A DNA stretch of 40,397 nucleotides from NCBI GenBank assembly GCA_039797965.1, contig JBDKGX010000013.1:1-40397 (forward strand). Reading direction: 5' to 3'. A program made the translations under genes and the position numbers. Positions 1 to 7,947 of the stretch are shown here, in pieces (within the stretch, counting starts at the first letter, position 1; each line of letters opens with the position of its first letter). The stretch is from Thiofilum sp039797965. Its GTDB lineage: Bacteria; Pseudomonadota; Gammaproteobacteria; Thiotrichales; Thiotrichaceae. The notes beneath the pieces are model-generated. The model saw nothing but the letters and a program-made list of their open reading frames with translations. It was not told the origin of the DNA and made no database searches.

Positions 1-1
1 A

Positions 2-166
2 GGTGTTGATTTCTTACGTTATAACCCAGGTGCACCTGAAGAAGCGCATCAAATTATGATTCAATTTGTATGGCCTTTAGCTTACTTAGCCATCACCTTA
101 TTGATGCCTGCCTTTATTTCCAAATGGAATCAGGAAAAACCTGTTCCAGAGCGTGTAACAGGTTAA
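2..166 (+). CDS. petB: Cytochrome b, C-terminal fragment (bc1 complex)
   Basis: Only the last 54 codons are present; the 5' part lies outside the window. The reading frame is open from base 2 to the TAA at 164-166. It shows one hydrophobic helix (WPLAYLAITLLMPAF) followed by a polar tail ending KPVPERVTG. The PVPERV ending is typical of proteobacterial cytochrome b of the ubiquinol-cytochrome c oxidoreductase (known of the family). The cytochrome c1 gene follows 11 bases later, as in the usual petABC operon, which supports the call. It would carry the two b hemes and quinone sites in the inner membrane, but those parts are not visible here. Confidence 0.85.
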   Translation, partial: GVDFLRYNPGAPEEAHQIMIQFVWPLAYLAITLLMPAFISKWNQEKPVPERVTG

Positions 167-177
167 GGAGTAGCATT

Positions 178-954
178 ATGAAAAAACTTATAGCAAGTAT
201 GGTTTTATCAACCGCTGCTCTTTTCAGTACAAATGTGTTTGCTAATACAGCAGGACCAACTCTTGAAAAAGCTGATATTGATGTACACGATCAGCAAAGT
301 TTAGCGCGTGGTGCTAAGTACTTTGTGAATTACTGTATGGGTTGCCACTCATTATCATTCAGTCGTTACAATCGATTAGGTGCTGATGCTGGTTTAACTG
401 ATAAACAAGTTCAAGATAATCTGATTTTCACTAGTGGTAAAAATGGTGAAATGAGCAAAATCGGCGATACTATGGTGAATGGTATGCGTGCCGAGGATGT
501 AGAAGAGGGGTTTGGTGCTCCTCCCCCTGATTTATCTTTGACAGGTCGTTCTCGTGGTGCCGACTGGATTTACAGTTACTTAAAAGCTTTCTATGTTGAT
601 CCAACTCGCCCAATGGGTGTGAATAACACCGTTTTTCCTAACGTAGGTATGCCTCACGTATTATGGGAATTACAGGGTTGGCAAAAACTCGAAAAGAATT
701 GTGCTCCTGCTGCCGAAGGACATGGCGAAGCTGCTCCTCATTGTACTGAGCACTTAGTCAATGCCAAACCAGGCAAAATGGCTGGACCTGAGTACAATCA
801 AGTAGTGCGTGATCTCACGAATTTCTTAGTGTATGTAGGAGAGCCAGCGCAATTACATCGTAAAACTTATGGTGTATTTGTGTTACTGTTCTTAGTAGTA
901 TTAGGCTTTGTAGCTTACTTATTGAAGAAAGAATACTGGAAGGATGTTCATTAA
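178..954 (+). CDS. petC: Cytochrome c1, heme subunit of ubiquinol-cytochrome c reductase
   Basis: 258-residue c-type cytochrome of the bc1 complex, which passes electrons from the Rieske protein to soluble cytochrome c on the periplasmic side. Residues 1-22 form a signal peptide ending in NVFA. The heme motif CMGCH is at residues 53-57. NVGMPHVLWELQG further on is a conserved cytochrome c1 segment whose Met is the likely sixth heme ligand. A C-terminal membrane anchor (VFVLLFLVVLGFVAYLL) is followed by a basic tail. I chose the ATG at 178 because AAGGAG lies at 165-170 and the signal peptide starts there; the frame is open further upstream but that part overlaps petB. A terminator follows at 977. 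Confidence 0.95.
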   Translation: MKKLIASMVLSTAALFSTNVFANTAGPTLEKADIDVHDQQSLARGAKYFVNYCMGCHSLSFSRYNRLGADAGLTDKQVQDNLIFTSGKNGEMSKIGDTMVNGMRAEDVEEGFGAPPPDLSLTGRSRGADWIYSYLKAFYVDPTRPMGVNNTVFPNVGMPHVLWELQGWQKLEKNCAPAAEGHGEAAPHCTEHLVNAKPGKMAGPEYNQVVRDLTNFLVYVGEPAQLHRKTYGVFVLLFLVVLGFVAYLLKKEYWKDVH

Positions 955-976
955 GAACGGTCTAGTATAACATAAT

Positions 977-1010
977 AGGCTACCTTGGTTTGACCAAGGT
1001 AGCCTTTTTA
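977..1010 (+). terminator. Rho-independent terminator after petC
   Basis: A perfect 13-bp stem (977-989 with 993-1005) has a 3-base loop and is followed by TTTT. It ends the petABC transcript and separates it from sspA, whose ATG is 25 bases further on. Confidence 0.9.
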
Positions 1011-1034
1011 CTTTAGGTTGTAGGGAGTTTGTTA

Positions 1035-1664
1035 ATGGCTTCGTTATCCAGTCGTCGGTCAGTTATGACATTGTTTTCGTCACCTGACTCAGCGGATAGT
1101 CATCGTGTGCGTATTGTCTTGGCTGAAAAAGATATTACTTATGATATTTTAAATTTAGGCCCCAACGATAAATCAGAAGACTTAGCAGAACTCAATCCTT
1201 ACAATACCACACCGACGCTTATAGATCGGGACTTAGTACTTTATGATGCTCGTATTATTATGGAGTACTTAGACGAACGTTTTCCGCACCCACCTTTAAT
1301 GCCTGTTGACCCTGTAACTCGTGCTCATTCGCGCTTAGCTTTATATCGTATTGAGCGTGACTGGTTTTCGCTAGTTCAGGATATCGAGCATGGTGATCAA
1401 ACAGAAGCAGCTCAAGCTCGTAAGATCTTGCGTGAAAGTGTATTGTCAGCGGTTGAAGTTTTTGCGATTAAACCATATTTCTTAAGTGATGAGTTTTCGT
1501 TAGTGGATTGTACGATTGCTCCCATTTTATGGCGTTTGCCCAAATATGGTATTGATGTGCCAGAAAAACAAGCAAAACCTATTTTGCGTTATATGGATCG
1601 TGTGTTTTCTCGAGACGCCTTCCAGCAGTCTCTGAGTAAAGTGGAAAAATCGATACGCCCATGA
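1035..1664 (+). CDS. sspA: Stringent starvation protein A (GST-fold RNA polymerase-associated regulator)
   Basis: 209-residue glutathione S-transferase-fold protein that binds RNA polymerase and changes promoter choice in stress and stationary phase (known for SspA). It has an N-terminal thioredoxin-like domain starting RSVMTLFSSPDSADSHRVR and an all-helical C-terminal domain. The surface motif Pro-His-Pro falls at residues 84-86, the same position as the motif needed for E. coli SspA activity. The ATG at 1035 was chosen over the TTG at 1029 because GGGAG (1023-1027) is well spaced and family members begin a few residues before RSVMTLF. It overlaps sspB by 4 bases (ATGA) and follows petBC, a common gammaproteobacterial order. 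Confidence 0.93.
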   Translation: MASLSSRRSVMTLFSSPDSADSHRVRIVLAEKDITYDILNLGPNDKSEDLAELNPYNTTPTLIDRDLVLYDARIIMEYLDERFPHPPLMPVDPVTRAHSRLALYRIERDWFSLVQDIEHGDQTEAAQARKILRESVLSAVEVFAIKPYFLSDEFSLVDCTIAPILWRLPKYGIDVPEKQAKPILRYMDRVFSRDAFQQSLSKVEKSIRP

Positions 1665-2149
1665 GTAATACTACCTCTAATGATGAGTTTGTGATGACTC
1701 CTAAACGTCCTTATCTACTAAGGGCGTTTTATGAGTGGATTGTGGATAATGGTTTAACGCCCCATGTATTGGTGGATGCTACCTACGAAAATGTAGTCGT
1801 ACCCCGTCAATATGTAAAAAATGGCAGTATTGTTTTAAACATTAGCCCCGGTGCTGTACATGCGTTGCACATGGATAATGATGCGGTAAGCTTTAGCGCT
1901 CGTTTTAATGGTGCATCTTTTTCAGTTTATTTGCCTATGCCAGCTCTTAAAGCAATTTATGCACGCGAAAATCAGCAAGGAGCTAGTTTTTACGATTCTG
2001 AATATGCTGCGGTAGAACCAGAAAAAGCTAAAGAAATGGCGGTTGAGCGTTTAGAAATTGTAGAAGGTAGTAAAGCGGATAAAGCAGAAGAGGGTAATGA
2101 GCCTCCACCTCCACCCCGTAGTCGTCCTACTCTTCGTGTGGTTAAGTAA
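1661..2149 (+). CDS. sspB: ClpXP specificity-enhancing factor SspB
   Basis: 162-residue adaptor that brings ssrA-tagged peptides to the ClpXP protease. The folded peptide-binding domain covers about residues 13-115 (KRPYLLRAFYEWIVDNGLTPH, then the beta-rich SIVLNISPGAVHAL). A charged, proline-rich linker leads to the extreme C-terminus RPTLRVVK, which matches the ClpX-binding tail of SspB. The start overlaps the sspA stop (ATGA), implying translational coupling. The Met at residue 12 is an alternative start closer to the shorter family N-terminus. The two subunits of this pair are normally co-transcribed. Confidence 0.92.
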   Translation: MSNTTSNDEFVMTPKRPYLLRAFYEWIVDNGLTPHVLVDATYENVVVPRQYVKNGSIVLNISPGAVHALHMDNDAVSFSARFNGASFSVYLPMPALKAIYARENQQGASFYDSEYAAVEPEKAKEMAVERLEIVEGSKADKAEEGNEPPPPPRSRPTLRVVK

Positions 2150-2155
2150 TTCATC

Positions 2156-2641
2156 ATGCTGTCTTTGATTGTAGCCATGACGCCAGAACGGGTGATTGGG
2201 TGCAAAGGAAAAATGCCTTGGCATAATCCTGCTGACTTACGCTGGTTTAAAGAAAATACTCTACACAAACCCGTTATTATGGGTAGAGCGACTTGGGATT
2301 CCATCGGACGTCCTTTGCCACATCGCCATAATATTGTAGTTACTCGCCAAGCAGATTATGAGCTTAAAGAGGCTACTGTGGTTAACTCCTTAATGAAGGC
2401 CATAGAATTGGTAGAGAGTGAACCAGAGATTATGGTGATTGGGGGTGGGCAATTGTATGCTCAGGCTCTGCCATTAGCTCAACGCCTCTATCTGACTACT
2501 ATTCATACCACTGTAGAAGGTGACACTTATTTTCCCGAGGTGAACTTTCAACAGTGGGTTTCCCAACTACATATTTACTGTCCTGCCCAAAACGAGCAAT
2601 CTTTAAGTTGTACTTTTCAGATTTTGCAGCGTTCATCTTAA
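2156..2641 (+). CDS. folA: Dihydrofolate reductase
   Basis: 161-residue enzyme that reduces dihydrofolate to tetrahydrofolate with NADPH, needed for thymidylate, purine and methionine synthesis. Chromosomal-type landmarks are all present: IVAMTPERVIG at the N-terminus, P21-W22, the catalytic Asp27 in NPADLRWFK, MGRATWDSIGRPLP, and the NADPH-binding VIGGGQLY. Length matches the E. coli enzyme (159). It starts 6 bases after sspB, so it probably shares that transcript, and is followed by the dihydroorotase-like gene. Confidence 0.95.
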   Translation: MLSLIVAMTPERVIGCKGKMPWHNPADLRWFKENTLHKPVIMGRATWDSIGRPLPHRHNIVVTRQADYELKEATVVNSLMKAIELVESEPEIMVIGGGQLYAQALPLAQRLYLTTIHTTVEGDTYFPEVNFQQWVSQLHIYCPAQNEQSLSCTFQILQRSS

Positions 2642-2668
2642 CCTCTTCCCTAGCCTAGAGTGCACTTC

Positions 2669-4012
2669 ATGGCCTCACTACTGATTTTAAATGCTAATCT
2701 CGTTAATGAAGGCAATATCACCCCCAGTGATGTTTATATTAATAACCAGCGAATTGAAGTCATTGGGGCAGATTTAGCACATTTAACAGCAGATCATATT
2801 ATTGATGCGGCAGGTAGGTTTTTAATGCCGGGGATGATTGACAGCCACGTGCATTTTCGTGAACCGGGTTTAACTTATAAGGGTACTTTAGCCTCAGAGA
2901 GTCGAGCTGCCATAGCGGGGGGTATTACTAGCATTTTAGATATGCCTAATACAGTACCTTATGTACTTACCACTGAGGACATAGTGGGTAAAAAGGTGTT
3001 AGCTCAAGGGCAAAGCTGGGCTAACTATGCTTTTTATTTAGGGGCTTCTAACGATAATCTAGAAGCTATTAAAGCCTTAGATCCTCATATAGCTTGTGGT
3101 ATTAAAGTACTTACGGGTACGCCGGGTAAAGATCAAATTTGGGTGGATGACCCTGAGCGCTTGACTCAAATTTTCCAGCATGCCCCCCTGCTAGTAGCCA
3201 TGCATTGTGAGGATATGCCTACTATTTTAGAAAATGAGGAAAGCTATCGTAGTATTTACGGTGATGCTATTCCTATGGAGCTGCATCCCCTGATTCGTAG
3301 TGAAGAAGCCTGTTATAAATCATCTGCTATGGTGGTGGAGTTAGCGCGCTCCTTAAGTACTCGTTTGCATATTTTGCAACTATCAACTGCCAGTGAATTA
3401 GAGTTATTTGATAAGGGTTTAGTAAGAGATAAGTTAATTACTGCCGATACATGTGCACATTATGCGTTTTTTTCCGAGCAGGACTACACACTACGAAGCA
3501 GTTTATTAAAGTGTGACCCCGCTATTAAAACAGCCGCCGACCGTGCAGCACTTATTCAAGGTTTATTAGATAATAGTATTGATATAGTGAGCTCTGGTCA
3601 CGCTCCTCATACCCTAGCTGAAAAACATGAAGCGAGTTATTTTAATATTCCCTCGGGCTTTCCAAGTGTGCAACATACTTTGCCATCGCTGTTTGAGGGA
3701 TTTCATGATGGGTTATTCAGTTTAGAATGTATTGCCGATAAAACTAGTCATGCAGTTGCACAGCTTTTTCAGATCAAAGAGCGTGGTTTTATAAGGGAGG
3801 GTTATTGGGCTGACCTTATACTGGTAGATATCGGTAAATCTTGGGTAGCACAACATGATAATAGTTTTTATAAGTGTGGTTGGACAGCCCATTATGGTAT
3901 GGAATTTAGAACAACTATTGATGCCACTATTGTCAGTGGGCAATTAGTGTGGTTTGAGGGGCAGTTTATGTCTACTGCCGCCCCGGGTTTGGCTTTGGAG
4001 TTTGATCGATAA
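2669..4012 (+). CDS. Dihydroorotase-like amidohydrolase, probably non-catalytic
   Basis: 447-residue cyclic amidohydrolase fold, close to type I dihydroorotases of the kind that carry HPLIRSEEACYKSS and ERGFIREGYWADL. Retained metal-site parts are HVH (His60, His62), the Lys146 expected to be carboxylated (GIKVLTG), and His179 in HCED. Two essential positions have changed: the ligand His of the LHxxHxST motif is Gln237 (codon CAA at 3377-3379), and the catalytic Asp of the DHAPH motif is Gly310 (GGT at 3596-3598). Each differs from the expected codon by one base. I therefore infer a pseudo-dihydroorotase, perhaps structural like PyrC' partners of aspartate transcarbamoylase. The ATG at 2669 has AGAG 8 bases upstream; a GTG at 2660 lacks a ribosome site. 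Ends 4 bases from a convergent gene. Confidence 0.8.
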   Translation: MASLLILNANLVNEGNITPSDVYINNQRIEVIGADLAHLTADHIIDAAGRFLMPGMIDSHVHFREPGLTYKGTLASESRAAIAGGITSILDMPNTVPYVLTTEDIVGKKVLAQGQSWANYAFYLGASNDNLEAIKALDPHIACGIKVLTGTPGKDQIWVDDPERLTQIFQHAPLLVAMHCEDMPTILENEESYRSIYGDAIPMELHPLIRSEEACYKSSAMVVELARSLSTRLHILQLSTASELELFDKGLVRDKLITADTCAHYAFFSEQDYTLRSSLLKCDPAIKTAADRAALIQGLLDNSIDIVSSGHAPHTLAEKHEASYFNIPSGFPSVQHTLPSLFEGFHDGLFSLECIADKTSHAVAQLFQIKERGFIREGYWADLILVDIGKSWVAQHDNSFYKCGWTAHYGMEFRTTIDATIVSGQLVWFEGQFMSTAAPGLALEFDR

Positions 4013-4016
4013 AAGC

Positions 4017-4910
4017 TTATTGCTCTAAATCACGTACCAAACGAAAACCTAAGTTAGTATCTAATTCATCAAAATAACGTTTCTTACGAGCCGCACTACG
4101 AGCCTGTGCTGCACCATCAAACCATGATCCCCCTTTAGTCACATACCAATGAGGATTAGCGGTTTTGGAGGGAGAACCGTCGCGGTGAGCATTTAAATGG
4201 GAATGAGTCCAATGAGTACTTGTAAACTCCCAAACATTGCCATGCATATCATAAACATTCCAAGTATTAGGTTCTCGAATACCTACTTCACTGGGCTTAA
4301 TGCTCATCAGACACTTAGGCAGATACCAACGTTTGTTAGTTTTAGATTCTTCGTAGGGAAAGTTGGGATTAAAGTGTACTTCTTTGCAACTGACACTATC
4401 GCCAAAGAAAAAGGGTGTTTGTGTTCCGGCTCGTGCAACATATTCCCATTCAGGCTCTGTTGGCAACCTATACTTCAGCCCAGTTTTAAAGTTCAGCCAT
4501 TCTATGTATAAACGAATATCTTCTAAACGAATATTAACAACTGGATATTTGCCGGTGTACCACAGCAGCTCAGGTCGTAAGAACCAGCCAGTTTCTTGTT
4601 TAAACTGCTCAAACTCTTGACCAGTGACTGGAAACTGTCCTATCGCAAACGGTTGAGCTAAATTAATCGTATGGATAGGCGCTTCGTGAGGTTGATGACC
4701 ATATTCTTCCGATGATGACCCCATCTCAAATAAACCAGCAGGTATGACTACCATCAAGGGCGAGGCGGCCGATCCATCTAGAAATCGATCGCGGAAAACA
4801 GGGGGTAATCTATAGTTTTGTGCGGTTTGAGCTTGTAATTGTCTAAGTTCGTCCGCTAGGGTACTGGGTATCATGGAAGTCATTGGGTAAGCTAAAGCAG
4901 CAGTAGACAT
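4017..4910 (-). CDS. SUMF1/FGE-fold protein lacking the FGE active-site cysteines
   Basis: 297-residue protein with a formylglycine-generating-enzyme (sulfatase-modifying factor) domain from about residue 50 to the end: IPAGLFEMGS, the PEWEYVARAG segment, NVYDMHGNVWEF, then KGGSWFDGAAQARSAARK and a final LGFRLVRD. True formylglycine-generating enzymes carry a redox cysteine pair just after GGSW; here this stretch has no cysteine, so Cys-to-formylglycine conversion is unlikely. The fold is widely reused, for example in ergothioneine enzymes and protein-binding modules. The N-terminal 45 residues are polar and there is no clear signal peptide. The start is uncertain: the ribosome site is weak (AAGGG 14 bases upstream) and Met10 or Met13 are alternatives. 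It converges on the dihydroorotase-like gene. Confidence 0.75.
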   Translation of the reverse strand: MSTAALAYPMTSMIPSTLADELRQLQAQTAQNYRLPPVFRDRFLDGSAASPLMVVIPAGLFEMGSSSEEYGHQPHEAPIHTINLAQPFAIGQFPVTGQEFEQFKQETGWFLRPELLWYTGKYPVVNIRLEDIRLYIEWLNFKTGLKYRLPTEPEWEYVARAGTQTPFFFGDSVSCKEVHFNPNFPYEESKTNKRWYLPKCLMSIKPSEVGIREPNTWNVYDMHGNVWEFTSTHWTHSHLNAHRDGSPSKTANPHWYVTKGGSWFDGAAQARSAARKKRYFDELDTNLGFRLVRDLEQ

Positions 4911-5044
4911 AATGATTGTTAAACCCTTACAACAGTAAAGAATGGTTAGTTTAAAGGTAAGTACTTAGTATAACACGAGCCTATCTTGAGACATGTATCA
5001 CCTTAAAGAGGGTAACAGTTCACAGTTTTTTTTGTATTCATCAG

Positions 5045-5065
5045 CTATATTTGATTGAAATATAG
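5045..5065. repeat. 8-bp inverted repeat upstream of the small gene at 5082
   Basis: CTATATTT (5045-5052) and AAATATAG (5058-5065) are perfect inverted copies separated by GATTG. The repeat ends 6 bases before the GGGGAGAGA ribosome site of the next gene, so it could be an operator or an mRNA hairpin near the translation start. Confidence 0.5.
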
Positions 5066-5081
5066 TCAATTGGGGAGAGAG

Positions 5082-5270
5082 ATGATGCAGACAACTCAAT
5101 TTAAAGTAGATCCTATGCCAGATAATGCACGGCGTTTGACGCAAAAATTGTTAGAGGGATTAATGTTATACCGTCATGAGCTAGGTGAGTTAGGACAACA
5201 GTTAGAATTACTGATACGCTGCGAGCGCATACTGATAGCTGATCAGCGCTATCTAAGTCGTGTTCACTAA
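5082..5270 (+). CDS. Small hypothetical protein, 62 residues
   Basis: I do not recognise this gene. Reading from the ATG at 5082 gives a 62-residue, mostly helical-looking soluble protein with no signal peptide and no membrane segment; a central amphipathic stretch (LTQKLLEGLMLYRHELGELG) suggests a coiled coil or helical hairpin. The start is supported by a strong GGGGAGAGA at 5072-5080; a second ATG follows immediately at 5085. It stands alone between the SUMF1-fold gene (divergent) and the pilus genes, about 200 bases before pilV. Nothing ties it to pilus assembly beyond proximity. Confidence 0.55.
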   Translation: MMQTTQFKVDPMPDNARRLTQKLLEGLMLYRHELGELGQQLELLIRCERILIADQRYLSRVH

Positions 5271-5471
5271 AAGTATTTCCTTAGATTAATAGTTTTTGTT
5301 TGTTGAAAGGTAACGTACTTTTACGTGTTTATCCGTTTGTACTCTAACTAGTAACGCTTTTAATAGTCCTGTGTTATGCTTAGATAAGAATTAATTATTA
5401 AAATAATTCCGGAACTAGCTACAGCATAGTAACTAGATGTTATTACCATAATTCTAATAATAAACATCCCT

Positions 5472-6017
5472 ATGAGTACTGTAAAAACACTACAAAGTGG
5501 TTTTAGCTTATTAGAAGCGCTGCTGGCGGTCGTAATATTATCGATTGGTTTAATGGGGTTGGCAGGTATGCAGATGGCTAATCTAAAGACCATTCATAAC
5601 TCTACTCAAAAACAGCAAGCCACTATTTTACTTAATGATTTAACGGCTCGCGTTCGCAATAATTTTATTGGCGCTAAAGCAGGTGATTACAACGATACAG
5701 CAGTTACCTGCGGGAGTCCGCCTTCTAATACCTGTACTACTACTAGTTGTTCGCATACTGAGTTGGCAAAAATGGATCTCTATCAAGTTCTATGTGGTGA
5801 TGGAGGCTCCAATGTAGGTATTAAAAACTCTCTTACCAATGGGCAATTAGCGATCACCTGTGCTACCAATTGCACACAAGCAGTCAATATTAGATTACGG
5901 TGGGACGAACGTATTAGCCAAAAAAATAAATCTCAGGAAGGTACTACAAGTACACCACACGCATCAGAATTTAAGTCATTTGAGTTAACCTCGCAAATTG
6001 TGGTGAGGAATATTTAA
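5472..6017 (+). CDS. pilV: Type IV pilus minor pilin PilV
   Basis: 181-residue class III-type minor pilin. The prepilin leader ends at Gly10, giving a mature N-terminus FSLLEALLAVVILSIGLMGL with Glu at mature position 5, followed by the hydrophobic helix. The C-terminal globular part contains several cysteines likely to form disulfides. Minor pilins form the initiating tip complex of the pilus in the inner membrane. No good ribosome site is visible before the ATG. The gene overlaps pilW by one base (TAATG), which points to coupled translation. A fimU/gspH-like gene, usually first in this cluster, is not found upstream. Confidence 0.9.
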   Translation: MSTVKTLQSGFSLLEALLAVVILSIGLMGLAGMQMANLKTIHNSTQKQQATILLNDLTARVRNNFIGAKAGDYNDTAVTCGSPPSNTCTTTSCSHTELAKMDLYQVLCGDGGSNVGIKNSLTNGQLAITCATNCTQAVNIRLRWDERISQKNKSQEGTTSTPHASEFKSFELTSQIVVRNI

Positions 6018-6871
6018 TGCACCATTCTTATCAAAGACAGCAAGGGATTTCATTCATCGAAGTCATGATTGGAATGGTACTAGGCTTAATTATTCTAGGG
6101 GGTATGATGACTGTTTATGTGGCAGGCAAGCAAAGTTATAGTGACGGTGAGCAGTTGGCAATGATGGATACCAGTGCTCGCAATGCCATTAATATTTTGT
6201 CCCGTCATTTAGAGCATGCAGGTTATACCTCTATTACAGGTATTCCTATTAGTGATTATGTGTTACCCCCCACTTATACCATTACGGGTAGTAATATTAG
6301 TACTAATAGCAATGTAGAAAAAACAGTTAATGGTTCAGGATCTAATAGTGACACAGTAGGGATTCGTTTCAGAGCAGATACAAGACTGTATTCAGATTGT
6401 TTGGAAATTCCGTTGAAAAAGCTTGAAGATCGTTTATGTACAGGGTTAGCGCCTGAAGAAAAATGCTCAAATACAGCTGATACCTTAATTTATAATAGCT
6501 TTAAAATAAAAAATAGTACTGATAAAAATAGTGTCGGTAGCTCTATCCCTAATCTATATTGCTACAGCTCTTTTAGTAGTGGTTTGGGTGTAGTAGAGGG
6601 AATTGAAAATATGCAGTTACTATATGGTATTGATACTAACACTGATAAAGTCGCTGATCGTTATATCAATGCAGATACATTAAGTGCAGAGTCCTTATGG
6701 GGAAGAATTATTAGTATACAAGTGGCCTTATTAGTCCGTTCACGTGACCCCTTTTATAGTAAAGCACAGGCAGAAAATTTTCGCCTACTAGATACTGAAG
6801 TGAGTACTAATGATCGCTATCGTCGTGCAGTTTATAAAACAGTAATTCGTTTAAGAAACTTGGAGGGATAA
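6017..6871 (+). CDS. pilW: Type IV pilus minor pilin PilW
   Basis: 284-residue PilW-like minor pilin. The leader ends at Gly10 and the mature protein begins ISFIEVMIGMVLGLIILGG, with Glu at position 5. The segment SARNAINILSRHLEHAGY after the helix is characteristic of PilW. Its start overlaps the pilV stop and it is followed by pilX after 6 bases. It is expected to sit with PilV, PilX, PilE and PilY1 at the pilus tip. Confidence 0.9.
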   Translation: MHHSYQRQQGISFIEVMIGMVLGLIILGGMMTVYVAGKQSYSDGEQLAMMDTSARNAINILSRHLEHAGYTSITGIPISDYVLPPTYTITGSNISTNSNVEKTVNGSGSNSDTVGIRFRADTRLYSDCLEIPLKKLEDRLCTGLAPEEKCSNTADTLIYNSFKIKNSTDKNSVGSSIPNLYCYSSFSSGLGVVEGIENMQLLYGIDTNTDKVADRYINADTLSAESLWGRIISIQVALLVRSRDPFYSKAQAENFRLLDTEVSTNDRYRRAVYKTVIRLRNLEG

Positions 6872-6877
6872 CTAAAA

Positions 6878-7363
6878 GTGGCAATTAAAACTCCCTTTAA
6901 AAATCAGCAAGGCTCTATTTTATTTTGGGGTTTAGTTATCTTACTCGTGATGACTGTTTTAGGTGTAGCAGGTGCTAGAATGGCTGCAACAGATGTTAAA
7001 ATTGCAGGTAATGAAATTTATCAAGTACTAGCTTATCAAGGTGCGGAATCGACTTTAGAGCGAGCAACCGACCTATTTTTCCAAACAGAAGCTGCAAAAG
7101 CATTAAACAATCAATATATTTCAGAGTTATTTAAAGATAATGCTTTAGGAGGGGATGTACAATCTCAAGCTCGGGTTGTGATGAGTAGAAAAATAGCCTG
7201 TAGTGCATTAGATGATTTAGCAATGTCTATTGCGATGAATAGTGATGAATATCACTGTCGCTTATTTGATATTGAGGTGGATGCTAAAGTACTAGGAACA
7301 GGCACTAAAAGTACACACGCTTTAGGTGTAATGCGCCTAATTCCTGCTTCTGCTAATCAATAA
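6878..7363 (+). CDS. pilX: Type IV pilus assembly protein PilX (GTG start)
   Basis: 161-residue PilX-type minor pilin starting with GTG; GGAGGG at 6862-6867 is the ribosome site, overlapping the end of pilW. The N-terminus has QQGSILFWGLVILLVMTVLG, so cleavage is expected after Gly12; unlike its neighbours it has no Glu at mature position 5. The following GARMAATDVKIAGNEIYQ is typical of the PilX N-terminal domain, as is the AYQGAESTLERA segment. It is part of the pilV-W-X-E-Y1 run. Confidence 0.88.
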   Translation: MAIKTPFKNQQGSILFWGLVILLVMTVLGVAGARMAATDVKIAGNEIYQVLAYQGAESTLERATDLFFQTEAAKALNNQYISELFKDNALGGDVQSQARVVMSRKIACSALDDLAMSIAMNSDEYHCRLFDIEVDAKVLGTGTKSTHALGVMRLIPASANQ

Positions 7364-7421
7364 AAACCACTAAAATTAATAGTTCTCTTTTAATCGATAT
7401 AAAAATAATATTAGGTGTTGC

Positions 7422-7892
7422 ATGAGTATCCAACATTTTAATCGCGGTTTTACGCTGATTGAGTTAATGATAGTAGTTTTAATTATTTCAATTATTGCTA
7501 CAGTTGCTTATCCTAATTATATCAGTAGTATGCAAAAAACTCGTCGTTCAGATGCTATTGCTAGCCTTAATGAAGTAGCTAGATTGCAAGAGGAGTTTTT
7601 TGTAAGAAATCGTAGTTATGCTGAAACATTAGTAAAACTAGGTTATGGTAGTAACACTATCGATAGCCAACAAACAGAATACGATTTATCAATGACGGTT
7701 ACACCTAGTGGCTGTGCTGCCGGAACTACTATTTGCACAGGGTATGTCGTAACAGCAGTACCCAATACTAATACAAGCCAAAAAATAGGCCAGCAAAAAG
7801 ATGATACCTGTCAGTCATTTAGTTTAGATAATCTAGGTCATCAAACTTCTAAAAACAAATCTAATAGTGATAGCTCAGCTAAGTGTTGGTAA
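7422..7892 (+). CDS. pilE: Type IV minor pilin PilE
   Basis: 156-residue pilin. The short leader ends at Gly9 and the mature N-terminus is FTLIELMIVVLIISIIATVA, with Glu at position 5 and the methylated Phe1 expected. KTRRSDAIASLNEVARLQEEF is the usual alpha-1 amphipathic continuation. Cysteines near the C-terminus (DDTCQSFSL and the penultimate Cys of AKCW) fit a D-loop disulfide. By context this is the minor pilin PilE of the pilVWXY1E clusters and not the major pilin. Here it lies before pilY1, whereas in Pseudomonas it follows. Confidence 0.85.
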   Translation: MSIQHFNRGFTLIELMIVVLIISIIATVAYPNYISSMQKTRRSDAIASLNEVARLQEEFFVRNRSYAETLVKLGYGSNTIDSQQTEYDLSMTVTPSGCAAGTTICTGYVVTAVPNTNTSQKIGQQKDDTCQSFSLDNLGHQTSKNKSNSDSSAKCW

Positions 7893-7947
7893 TAGCTGAT
7901 TTTATCTGTACAGGCTCACCGTAATAATGATTTCAATAGGTGAAGTT

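Noticed and set aside
70..177. Upstream in-frame extension of cytochrome c1
   Set aside because: It overlaps the petB end and precedes the signal peptide; the ATG at 178 has a good ribosome site.
5305..5330. ACGTA/TACGT short inverted repeat before pilV
   Set aside because: A 5-bp stem with a short loop in A+T-rich sequence is expected by chance.
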